Assembly (NCBI RefSeq): GCF_031181185.1
Contig: NZ_JAPSKZ010000020.1
Location: 1-32,715, forward strand
Direction of reading: 5' to 3'
Source of the DNA: Phenylobacterium sp.
Lineage (GTDB): Bacteria > Pseudomonadota > Alphaproteobacteria > Caulobacterales > Caulobacteraceae
DNA length: 32,715 nt
Of this stretch, positions 1 through 6,439 are shown one piece after another. The notes beneath the pieces were generated by a model. The model ran no database searches, had not been told where the DNA came from, and saw only the letters and a list, made by a program, of their open reading frames with translations. Position 1 is the first letter of the stretch. Every line of letters begins with the position of its first letter. Made by a program: the position numbers and the translations under genes.

Positions 1-384
1 GCCGCCCATGCCGACCTGGTACTCGGCATTGGTGTTGGTCTTGACGATCAAGGTTTCCTGGCCCCCGCTGCGGACGACCGTAAAGCTCTCGGGTACGGTC
101 GTCGAGACTACGTCCCCAGGTTGGCCACGAATCGTTAACCGCGCGTTGCCCACGGCGCCCGAGGAGGAGCCGGTCTGGACTCCGACGCCGGAGCCGTTGA
201 GGCGGGATGGGGTGACGGGCGCGACCGAGACGGCAGGCATGGTCAGGCCGGGGCCAAGGGTGATCCCGGCGGGCCGCACGAAGGTGGTGATGGCGCGGGC
301 CGTGGCCGTCGCGCTGAGCGCCCCCTGAGCGAAGCAGGCGGCGAATGCGACGGACGCAGCCGCCAGGATGATCGCTCGCTTCAT
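1..384 (-). CDS. DUF4402 family secreted protein (partial, 3' end beyond window)
   Basis: Reading the minus strand from the ATG at 384 gives 128 codons with no stop before the window edge, so the C-terminus is missing. The start looks like a signal peptide (MKRAIILAAASVAFAACF, then Ala/Gly-rich). It shares with the DUF4402 proteins at 15101 and 15865 the block G-x-x-G-[D/Q], then P-x-S/T-F/L, then R-S/A-G-G-x-E; here it is RGQPGD, VPESF and VVRSGGQET. DUF4402 proteins resemble Mat/Ecp-type fimbrial subunits and are normally exported. The gene lies 62 bp downstream of another DUF4402 gene on the same strand, with a GC-rich hairpin between. I see no strong ribosome binding site before the ATG, so translation may depend on the upstream gene. 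Family assignment is by motif only; a fimbrial role is inferred. Confidence 0.75.
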   Translation of the reverse strand, partial: MKRAIILAAASVAFAACFAQGALSATATARAITTFVRPAGITLGPGLTMPAVSVAPVTPSRLNGSGVGVQTGSSSGAVGNARLTIRGQPGDVVSTTVPESFTVVRSGGQETLIVKTNTNAEYQVGMGG

Positions 385-408
385 GGGCTTAGGACTCGAG
401 AGGCGATG

Positions 409-437
409 CCGGGCGGACGCGGGAGGCGCCCGCCCGG
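409..437 (-). other. GC-rich intergenic hairpin between two DUF4402 genes
   Basis: The arms CCGGGCGG and CCGCCCGG can pair over 8 bp with a 13-nt loop. The hairpin sits between the stop of the upstream DUF4402 gene (447) and the start of the downstream one (384). No T-run follows it on the minus strand, so it is more likely an mRNA-stabilising or attenuating structure than a classical terminator. Functional meaning is inference. Confidence 0.35.
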
Positions 438-446
438 TGGATCGGT

Positions 447-980
447 TTACTGGTAGACCAACTCGGCCGTGATGGTGCCGACCGTCACCTCGCCGGTGGC
501 GGTGGCAGGCACATCCATGGAAGCGCCCACGGCGACAACGCAGCTGGCGGCCACCATGTCGAACTCGCCGTCTGCGGCGTCCGGGCAACCGCTGTCGCCC
601 ACGATGTTGCCGACCTGCAAGTTGTAGCCCGTCGTAGTCGTCGCCGAGACGTCCAGGGTCACACCGGCATCCGCGACGGCGCCGAGGGTGAAGGTGGCCG
701 CCGTGGCGGCGGCCGTACCGCCAACCAAGGCCACGCCGCCGGCGCCGGACACCGAGCGGGTCGCCGTGCCGTCTGCGGCGGCGGCCGCGACGACCGTCAC
801 GGAGCTGCCCTCGCCGGTCGGCACGGTCAGGGTGCCGAAGTCCAGGTCAGTGCCGTTGGTGACCGAGCCGGCCGCAACGAACTTGGCCTTGGCGTCGACG
901 GTGTCGCTCGCCTGAGCGAAGGCGGCGCCGGCAATAGCGGAGATCGCCGCCGTAGCGACGAGGAGATTACGGATGTTCAT
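447..980 (-). CDS. DUF4402 family secreted protein, Cys-pair variant
   Basis: 177 residues. The reading frame extends upstream to 1064, but the ATG at 980 starts a clean signal peptide (MNIRNLLVATAAISAIAGAAFAQ, probable cleavage after AFA) and follows a G-run (GGGGG) about 8 nt upstream, so I use it. The mature protein is rich in Ala, Thr, Val and Gly. It carries the family block LDFGTLTVP near residues 46-54 and ends in an alternating hydrophobic strand closing with VYQ, as in donor-strand fimbrial subunits. Unlike the other three DUF4402 proteins here it has two cysteines (C132 and C147), probably a disulphide after export. The likely role is a surface or fimbrial subunit; no chaperone or usher lies within the window. 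It is probably co-transcribed with the partial gene below it. Confidence 0.8.
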   Translation of the reverse strand: MNIRNLLVATAAISAIAGAAFAQASDTVDAKAKFVAAGSVTNGTDLDFGTLTVPTGEGSSVTVVAAAAADGTATRSVSGAGGVALVGGTAAATAATFTLGAVADAGVTLDVSATTTTGYNLQVGNIVGDSGCPDAADGEFDMVAASCVVAVGASMDVPATATGEVTVGTITAELVYQ

Positions 981-1598
981 TTTATCAGCCCCCAGGGAGG
1001 ATGGTGTGTCGAAATGGTACGCGGTGGAACTCGTCCGAACGTCGTCCCGCAAACCCGGCGCCAACCCGCGTCGCGGGCAATTCCGGCCTCAAGTAAACGT
1101 GCGGTTGTATTCTTCTTTTAACCGAGCGTTAGCCAAGGCGCCGCTCTACGGCCACGCTACCCAGCTGTCAAGTTTGATCCCGGCTTCTTTGTGTCAGACT
1201 AGTATAAATACGGTAAGCCGGCGGTTAACTGCCGCAAGGGGCCAAGATTAGCAGCGGGTCAAATTGGCGCATCAGCTGTAAAGAAGCGCTATGGTTGTAT
1301 CGAATTCCCGCCATAGGTGTTTTTCTCCTGCGGCTCTGCGACGGGGAACCTGCCGGACTCTCTGCCTCGACCCAAGTTGATAGCCGCTGGGAGGGTTTTG
1401 CAGAACGCCGTAGTCCGCGCGGGGCTACTCAAAACGGGTTAGCGGACGCTGAGACGATCTGGCCGCATGCAGGACCATGCGGATGGTGGTAAAGGATTTC
1501 GCAGGCCCGGGCGCAGTATAGTGCGCAGGGTCTGAAAGACTTTCGGAGCGTGGGGCGCGGCGCGGCCGCCGAACACCCTTCGAGCCGGGGGCGCTATA
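981..1598. other. 618-bp stretch without a convincing gene, with several hairpins
   Basis: No open frame here has a plausible start, protein-like composition or recognisable family. About 1090-1240 is clearly richer in A/T than its surroundings and probably holds promoter elements for the minus-strand DUF4402 gene. Further right there are short hairpins: CTATGG/CCATAG (1289-1316) followed by a TTTTT run, a perfect 7-bp stem CCGCATG/CATGCGG with a 6-nt loop (1463-1482), and GCGCA/TGCGC (1511-1526). These could belong to an untranslated leader or a small RNA, but I cannot assign a family. Confidence 0.5.
1118..1132. promoter_or_regulatory. Possible CtrA-type box (TTAA-N7-TTAG)
   Basis: The sequence TTAACCGAGCGTTAG matches the CtrA pattern TTAA-N7-TTAA at seven of eight fixed positions with exact spacing. 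It lies about 140 bp upstream of the DUF4402 start at 980 in an A/T-rich patch. CtrA is the master cell-cycle regulator in Caulobacterales and controls several pilus and flagellar genes. A single near-match can occur by chance, so this is a candidate only. Confidence 0.3.
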
Positions 1599-3119
1599 TT
1601 GGCGAACGGATTGGACAGCGAGGCGACAGGCGGCCCCAGCGCCGACCGTGCGGCGCTGCGCGGCCTGTTCGACCGACTGCGCCAGCATGTCGCACAGGCC
1701 GAGGGGCGGGCGGACGCGGCGCTAGGCGAGCTCTCCGCATCCCTCACGGCCGCAGAAGATCCTTTACGCGTGCGCGCGAGCGCCGAGACGGTGCTGGCCG
1801 AGCAGCGGCGGGCGGCGGCGGGCGTAGCGGCCCTGGCCGACGAGGTCGGGGCGATGGCGCGAGGGCTGGACGCCCGGCTCGACCGTGCGGACCGGGAGCG
1901 AGCCGACGCCCTGCGCGCCGTCGATCGCGAGCTGCGCGATGCGGCCGCGCGGCTGGACGCGCGGGTGGCGGAAGCCGAGGCCGAGGTCGTGCGTGCGCTG
2001 ACCGCCGTGGCCGGGCGTCTGGCGCGCTGGGAAGCGGCGGCGGCGGATCGGGACGAACGCCTGGCGGGCGCCCTGGCGGCGCAGATCGCGGCCGCCGAGA
2101 CGCGGCGCGGGGACGAGGTCGCGCGGCTGCTGGCGGCGGCCGAGCGGCGACCGGAGCCGGTGCGGGGCGCCGCGCCGGAGACCGTAAGGTCGCGGCGGGG
2201 CTCGCGATCGGCGGCCCTGCTGCTGTCGGCCGGCGTGGCGTGCCTGGGCCTGGCCACCCTGGCCGTGGTGCTGGAGCCGCCGCTGGCGGGGGACGAACCC
2301 GCGGCCGAGGCGGGGCCGGAGGTGGTGCTGCGCGGGCCGATCCTGATCGCGCCGCCCAGGTTCGCCGAGGCCGACGAGTTCGCGCCGGCGGCGCCGGCCG
2401 GGCCGGCGATCGGTCCCGACGCCCAGAAGGCGCTGGCGGCGGCGATCGGGGACGCCGAGGCGGGCAAGCCGGGCGCGGTCGGGCGGCTGCGCGCGCTGGC
2501 CGAGGCGGGCCTGCCGCGGGCGCAGATGTACCTGGCCAAGCTTTACGAGACCGGCAAGGGCGTGGCGGCGGACAGCGCGGAGGCGCGCCGCTGGACCGCC
2601 CGGGCCGCCGACGCCGGCGATCCGGTGGCGCTGCACAACCTGGCGCTCTACTACCTGCAGGGCCGCGGGGGGCCGCGCGACGACGTCATGGCGGCCAGGC
2701 TGTTCAAGCGCTCGGCCAGCGCCGGCGTAGCGGATTCTCAGTTCAACCTCGGCCTGCTGTACGAAACGGGCGCGGGCGTGGACCGCAACCTGGTGGAGGC
2801 CTACCGCTGGTTCCAGGTGGCGGCCAACGCCGGCGACCTGAAGGCGCGCGAGCGGGCGGTCGCCCTGGAGGCCCGGCTGTCGCCGCGGGAGATGGCTAGC
2901 GCCGAGCGGATGGCGACGAGCTTCCGGCCGGGCGCCGACGTCGAGGAGACGGTGCTGATCCCCGGCGCGACGACGGTGGCGGAGGCGCAGAAGAAGCTGG
3001 CGAGGCTGGGCTTCTACATCGGCCCGACCGACGGCCAGGACACGCCGGCCTACCGTCAGGCGGTGGAGGCCTACCGCCGGAGCCAGTCGCCGACGGTCGC
3101 CTCGGCCGGGCAGCCTTAG
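1599..3119 (+). CDS. PodJ-like membrane protein: coiled coil, TM helix, Sel1 repeats, peptidoglycan-binding tail
   Basis: 506 residues from a TTG start at 1599 (a second TTG at 1611 is possible; GGGGGCG lies just upstream). Layout: residues 15-185 are Ala/Glu/Arg-rich and probably coiled coil; 203-226 form one membrane helix; 227-275 are a Pro/Ala linker; about 280-420 hold three Sel1-type repeats (for example AQMYLAKLYETGKGV and SQFNLGLLYETGAGV); 459-496 resemble a PG_binding_1 domain (AEAQKKLARLGFYIGPTDG). This is the order seen in the Caulobacter polar organiser PodJ (cytoplasmic coiled coils, TM, periplasmic Sel1/TPR, PG-binding end). PodJ is about twice as long, so this is a short form or paralogue rather than certain PodJ. 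It probably links a cytoplasmic scaffold to the cell wall. Its stop shares four bases with the convergent dehydrogenase. Confidence 0.75.
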   Translation: MANGLDSEATGGPSADRAALRGLFDRLRQHVAQAEGRADAALGELSASLTAAEDPLRVRASAETVLAEQRRAAAGVAALADEVGAMARGLDARLDRADRERADALRAVDRELRDAAARLDARVAEAEAEVVRALTAVAGRLARWEAAAADRDERLAGALAAQIAAAETRRGDEVARLLAAAERRPEPVRGAAPETVRSRRGSRSAALLLSAGVACLGLATLAVVLEPPLAGDEPAAEAGPEVVLRGPILIAPPRFAEADEFAPAAPAGPAIGPDAQKALAAAIGDAEAGKPGAVGRLRALAEAGLPRAQMYLAKLYETGKGVAADSAEARRWTARAADAGDPVALHNLALYYLQGRGGPRDDVMAARLFKRSASAGVADSQFNLGLLYETGAGVDRNLVEAYRWFQVAANAGDLKARERAVALEARLSPREMASAERMATSFRPGADVEETVLIPGATTVAEAQKKLARLGFYIGPTDGQDTPAYRQAVEAYRRSQSPTVASAGQP

Positions 3120-4189
3120 GGCGTCACAAGGATCTTCACGTGCGCCTCGGGATCGCCCAGGGCCGTGAACGCGTCCGCCACACCGTCCAGCCCGACCGTG
3201 CCTGTGACGAGATGAGACACGTCGATGATGCCTTCGGCCAGGTGGCGCAGGGTCAGGGCGAACTCCTCGGGCGAGTAGCCGAAGACGAAGGTGAGCTCGA
3301 TCTCCTTGGTGATGGCCATGGAGGGCTCGATGCGGTCGGTCTCCATGCAGACGCCCGCCACGACCACCTGGGCGCCGGCCGGCGCGGCCTCGATCAGCGC
3401 CTGCAGCACGCCGGGCGCCCCGACGCACTCGAAGACGACGGGACGGGCGAAGGCTCCGCCCATCATCTGCACCATCTGCTGGGCGGCGCGGGTCTTTGGG
3501 ACGCCCAGGGCTTCCCAGCGGTCGTGCGGGCTTTGGACGGCGGGGTCGATGACAATGTCGGCGCCCAGACGCTCGGCGGCCGCGCGGCGGCGAGGCGAGA
3601 AGTCGGCGGCGATGACCGGTCCGTGGCCCTGAGCCTTGAGCGCGGCGATGACGGCGAGGCCGACCGGGCCGCAGCCGACGACCAGGGAGACCGACTTCGG
3701 CTCCAGGCGCGCCTTGGCCACGGCGTGCAGGCCGACGGCGAAGGGCTCGGTCATGGCGGCGTGCTCGGTCGGCAGGCCGTTCGGCACTTCCAGCACGAGG
3801 CCTTCGGAGAGGACCATCCGCTCGGCGAAGCCGCCGGGCAGGCGGTTGGAGAAGCCCAGGAGCTCGACGCCCGTGGCGCTCATCACCGCCGGCACGCTCA
3901 CCACGCGGGTCCCGGCCTTCAGCGTCTTGGCCGAGCCCGGACCATGGTCGAGGATCTCGGCGCAGAACTCGTGGCCAAAGACGGTGTCGGCGCGCGGATC
4001 GAAGCCGTTGTCGGGGGCGCCCGCGCGCTTCGACAGATCGATCATGTGCTCCATGTGGTGCAGGGCGTGCAGGTCTGAGCCGCAGATGCCGCAGGCCAGC
4101 GTCCGCACCAGCACCTGGCCGGACTCGGGCTCGAGTTCCGGTATCTCGTCGCAGACCAGCTGCTTGTTGCGGCGGACGACGGCCCTCAT
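3116..4189 (-). CDS. Zinc-binding alcohol dehydrogenase-type (MDR) oxidoreductase
   Basis: 357 residues from the ATG at 4189. The N-terminal GroES-like half carries the catalytic-zinc signatures CGICGSDLHALHH and GHEF; the Rossmann half starts with VVGCGPVGLAVIAALKAQG, the NAD(P)-binding glycine motif. The four-cysteine structural-zinc loop of classical alcohol dehydrogenases is absent: residues after GTRVVSVPAVM lack the Cys cluster. The family is medium-chain dehydrogenase/reductase, oxidising an alcohol or polyol with NAD(P)+; the substrate cannot be read from sequence. It is divergent from fabD, with a 107-bp gap that must contain promoters for both, and convergent with the Sel1-repeat gene. 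No link to fatty acid synthesis is implied by position alone. Confidence 0.85.
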   Translation of the reverse strand: MRAVVRRNKQLVCDEIPELEPESGQVLVRTLACGICGSDLHALHHMEHMIDLSKRAGAPDNGFDPRADTVFGHEFCAEILDHGPGSAKTLKAGTRVVSVPAVMSATGVELLGFSNRLPGGFAERMVLSEGLVLEVPNGLPTEHAAMTEPFAVGLHAVAKARLEPKSVSLVVGCGPVGLAVIAALKAQGHGPVIAADFSPRRRAAAERLGADIVIDPAVQSPHDRWEALGVPKTRAAQQMVQMMGGAFARPVVFECVGAPGVLQALIEAAPAGAQVVVAGVCMETDRIEPSMAITKEIELTFVFGYSPEEFALTLRHLAEGIIDVSHLVTGTVGLDGVADAFTALGDPEAHVKILVTP

Positions 4190-4296
4190 GCGTTTTCCCT
4201 CGGAGCTGGCGGCTCTTGTCGGCCACGTTCTTGTCCAGCCTAGCCTAATCCCCTAACCCTCGCGCCTCGGAATCAAACAGTGAGCGGAGCCTCCTC

Positions 4297-5241
4297 ATGA
4301 GCCTCGCCTTCCTCTTCCCCGGACAGGGCAGCCAGGCCGTCGGCATGGGCGCCGACCTCGCGGAAGCCTTCAAGACCGCCCGCGAAGTGTTCGAAGAGGT
4401 GGACGAGGCGCTGAAGCAGAAGCTGTCCGCCCTGATGCGCGATGGGCCCGAGGACCAGCTGACCCTGACCGAGAACGCCCAGCCGGCGCTGATGGCCGTC
4501 TCGGTGGCGGTGATGCGGACGCTGGAGCGCGAGTTCGGCGTCGCTGTGGACAAGGCCGCGTTCGTGGCCGGCCACAGCCTGGGAGAATATTCGGCTCTGG
4601 CCTCGGCCGGCGCGATCAGCCTGGCCGACACCGCGCGGCTCCTGAAGCTGCGCGGCCAGGCGATGCAGCGGGCCGTGCCGGTGGGGCAGGGGGCCATGGC
4701 CTCGCTGATCGGGCCCAAGACCGACCTGGCGCTGGCGGAAGAGGCGGCCAAGGCAGGCTCGGAAGCCGGCGTCTGCGTCGTGGCGAACGACAACAACCAG
4801 GGCAACGTCGTCATCTCCGGCGACAAGGCCGCGGTCGACAAGGCCATCGAGAAGGCCAAGGAGCTGGGCGCGCGGGCGATCCCGCTGAACGTGTCGGCGC
4901 CCTTCCACTGTCCGCTGATGCAGCCGGCGGCCGACGAGATGGCCGAGGCCCTCGCGGCGGCGACCATCGTGGCGCCCCGCGCGCCGGTCGTCGCGAACGT
5001 CACGGCGCGTCCGACGAACGATCCGGAAGCGATCCGCCGGCTGCTGGTGGAACAGGTGACCGGCCGCGTGCGCTGGCGCGAAAGCGTCCAGTGGATGGCC
5101 GGCGAGGGCGGGGTGACCCGCTTCGCCGAGGCCGGCGCCGGCAAGGTGCTGTCGGGCATGGTCAAGCGGATCGCGCCCGACGCCGAGGCGGTCCCGCTGA
5201 ACGCGCCCGCCGACCTCGAAGCCTTCGCCAAGACGCTCTAA
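4297..5241 (+). CDS. fabD: Malonyl-CoA:ACP transacylase FabD
   Basis: 314 residues, full length for the family. It moves the malonyl group from CoA to acyl carrier protein, supplying extender units to cytosolic type II fatty acid synthesis. Motifs: PGQGSQAVGMG at the N-terminus, the nucleophile elbow GHSLGEYSA with catalytic S94, R119 in KLRGQAMQ, VANDNNQGNVVISG, and the catalytic histidine H204 in SAPFHCPLM. The ATG at 4297 is the natural start (family N-terminus LAFLFPGQGSQ). It is followed 12 bp later by fabG, so the two are almost certainly co-transcribed. Confidence 0.97.
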   Translation: MSLAFLFPGQGSQAVGMGADLAEAFKTAREVFEEVDEALKQKLSALMRDGPEDQLTLTENAQPALMAVSVAVMRTLEREFGVAVDKAAFVAGHSLGEYSALASAGAISLADTARLLKLRGQAMQRAVPVGQGAMASLIGPKTDLALAEEAAKAGSEAGVCVVANDNNQGNVVISGDKAAVDKAIEKAKELGARAIPLNVSAPFHCPLMQPAADEMAEALAAATIVAPRAPVVANVTARPTNDPEAIRRLLVEQVTGRVRWRESVQWMAGEGGVTRFAEAGAGKVLSGMVKRIAPDAEAVPLNAPADLEAFAKTL

Positions 5242-5253
5242 GGGAAAGACGAG

Positions 5254-5994
5254 ATGTTCGACCTGACCGGAAAGACCGCCCTCGTCACCGGCGCCACCGG
5301 CGGCATCGGCGCCGAGATCGCGAAGGCCCTGCACGCCCAGGGCGCGCATGTGGTGCTGTCGGGCACCCGCGAGGCGGTGCTGCAGGAGCTGGCGGGCGCG
5401 CTGGGCGAGCGGGCGTCGATCGCGCCGGCCAACCTCTCGGACGCCGCCGCCGTGGACGGCCTGATCGGGGCGGCGGAAGCCGCGGCGGGCAATCCGATCG
5501 ACATCCTGGTGGCCAACGCCGGCATCACCAAGGACGGCCTACTGCTGCGCATGAAGGACGAGGACTGGGAAGCGGTCCTGAAGGTGAACCTGGAGAGCTA
5601 CTTCCGGCTCTCGCGCGCGGCGGTGAAGGGCATGATGAAGCGCCGGTCCGGCCGGATCATCGCCATCACCTCGGTCGTGGGGGTTACGGGCAATCCCGGT
5701 CAGGCGAACTACGCCGCCTCCAAGGCCGGGATGATCGGCTTCTCCAAGGCCCTGGCCCAGGAAGTGGCGACGCGGGGAATCACTGTGAACTGCGTCGCCC
5801 CCGGCTTCATCGAGAGCCCGATGACGGACGCGCTCAACGAGCAGCAGAAGACGCAGATCCTGTCGACGATTCCCGCCCAGCGCCTGGGCGCGGGGAGCGA
5901 GATCGCGGCCGCCTGCGTTTACCTGGCCAGCGAAGAGGCGGGTTACGTCACGGGTCAGACCCTGCACGTGAATGGCGGGATGGTGATGATCTGA
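5254..5994 (+). CDS. fabG: 3-oxoacyl-ACP reductase FabG
   Basis: 246 residues, typical for FabG. It reduces 3-oxoacyl-ACP to 3-hydroxyacyl-ACP with NADPH in the elongation cycle. It is a short-chain dehydrogenase with the cofactor motif TGATGGIG (12-19), NAG (88-90) and the catalytic triad S140, Y153 and K157 (in NYAASKAG). The C-terminus GYVTGQTLHVNGGM is the usual FabG ending. The start is ATG at 5254, 12 bp after fabD. After its stop there is a 124-bp gap before acpP that contains a palindrome, suggesting separate control of acpP. Confidence 0.97.
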   Translation: MFDLTGKTALVTGATGGIGAEIAKALHAQGAHVVLSGTREAVLQELAGALGERASIAPANLSDAAAVDGLIGAAEAAAGNPIDILVANAGITKDGLLLRMKDEDWEAVLKVNLESYFRLSRAAVKGMMKRRSGRIIAITSVVGVTGNPGQANYAASKAGMIGFSKALAQEVATRGITVNCVAPGFIESPMTDALNEQQKTQILSTIPAQRLGAGSEIAAACVYLASEEAGYVTGQTLHVNGGMVMI

Positions 5995-6059
5995 GGCTCG
6001 CCAAACTCGTGAGGAACATGCTACGGCCCCGCCAACTCTGATCACCAAATGCGGCGGTT

Positions 6060-6071
6060 GACTTCGAAGTC
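6060..6071. promoter_or_regulatory. Perfect 12-bp palindrome upstream of acpP
   Basis: GACTTCGAAGTC is an exact inverted repeat in the fabG-acpP gap, 48 bp before the acpP start and overlapping a TTGACT that could act as a -35 element. An operator for acpP control or a small stem in the leader are both possible. No regulator can be named from this sequence. Confidence 0.3.
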
Positions 6072-6118
6072 GCCGTCGTCGATGCAAGCACCTGACTAAG
6101 CCCTGAGGGACCTAACTA

Positions 6119-6358
6119 ATGTCCGACGTCCTTGAACGCGTCCGTAAGATCGTCATCGAGCACCTCGACGCCGATCCCGAGAAGGTCACCGAGAAGGCCA
6201 GCTTCATCGACGACCTGGGCGCCGACAGCCTCGACAACGTCGAGCTGGTGATGGCCTTCGAAGAAGAGTTCGACATCGAGATCCCGGACGACGCTGCGGA
6301 GCACATCCAGACCGTCGGCGACGCCGTGAAGTTCATCCAGGAGCGGCTCGGCGCCTAA
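6119..6358 (+). CDS. acpP: Acyl carrier protein AcpP
   Basis: 79 residues, small and strongly acidic, as expected for the ACP that carries growing acyl chains on a 4'-phosphopantetheine arm. The attachment serine is S37 in [18 protein letters not shown], followed by the conserved helix [13 protein letters not shown] at 6119 is preceded by GAGGGA with 8-nt spacing, a good ribosome binding site. It stands between fabG and fabF but is set apart by a palindrome upstream and an intrinsic terminator downstream, consistent with a high-abundance product transcribed on its own. Confidence 0.98.
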   Translation: MSDVLERVRKIVIEHLDADPEKVTEKASFIDDLGADSLDNVELVMAFEEEFDIEIPDDAAEHIQTVGDAVKFIQERLGA

Positions 6359-6383
6359 GGCGCTCGGATCGTTCGAGAATTCG

Positions 6384-6424
6384 ACCGCCGCGGCTTCCCT
6401 GAACCGGAGTCCGCGGCGGTTTTC
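6384..6424 (+). terminator. Intrinsic terminator after acpP
   Basis: The perfect 10-bp stem ACCGCCGCGG/CCGCGGCGGT has a 17-nt loop and is directly followed by TTTCATTT on the plus strand; with the final T of the stem this makes a run of four T. It begins 26 nt after the acpP stop and ends about 15 nt before the fabF start. Confidence 0.8.
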
Positions 6425-6439
6425 ATTTGAGGGTCGCCC

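Noticed and set aside
973..1251. Possible small gene of 92 codons upstream of the DUF4402 gene
   Set aside because: It starts inside the signal peptide of the opposite-strand gene, has no family or ribosome site, and lies in A/T-rich DNA that looks like promoter sequence.
1295..1492. Possible 65-codon gene in the intergenic stretch
   Set aside because: TTG start with no ribosome binding site and a product without protein-like pattern.
1550..2899. Long plus-strand open frame rich in Gly/Arg
   Set aside because: It is a shadow of the Sel1-repeat gene in another frame; composition is Arg/Gly repeats typical of frame-shifted high-GC DNA, with no domain.
1764..4226. 820-codon minus-strand open frame
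   Set aside because: It runs antisense to the Sel1-repeat gene and out of frame with the dehydrogenase; the product has no recognisable family and the GC pattern explains the lack of stops.
4190..4296. Promoter for fabD in the divergent gap (TTGTCC with a GCCTAATC-like -10)
   Set aside because: The match to the alphaproteobacterial sigma-70 pattern is too weak to place a promoter, though one must exist here.
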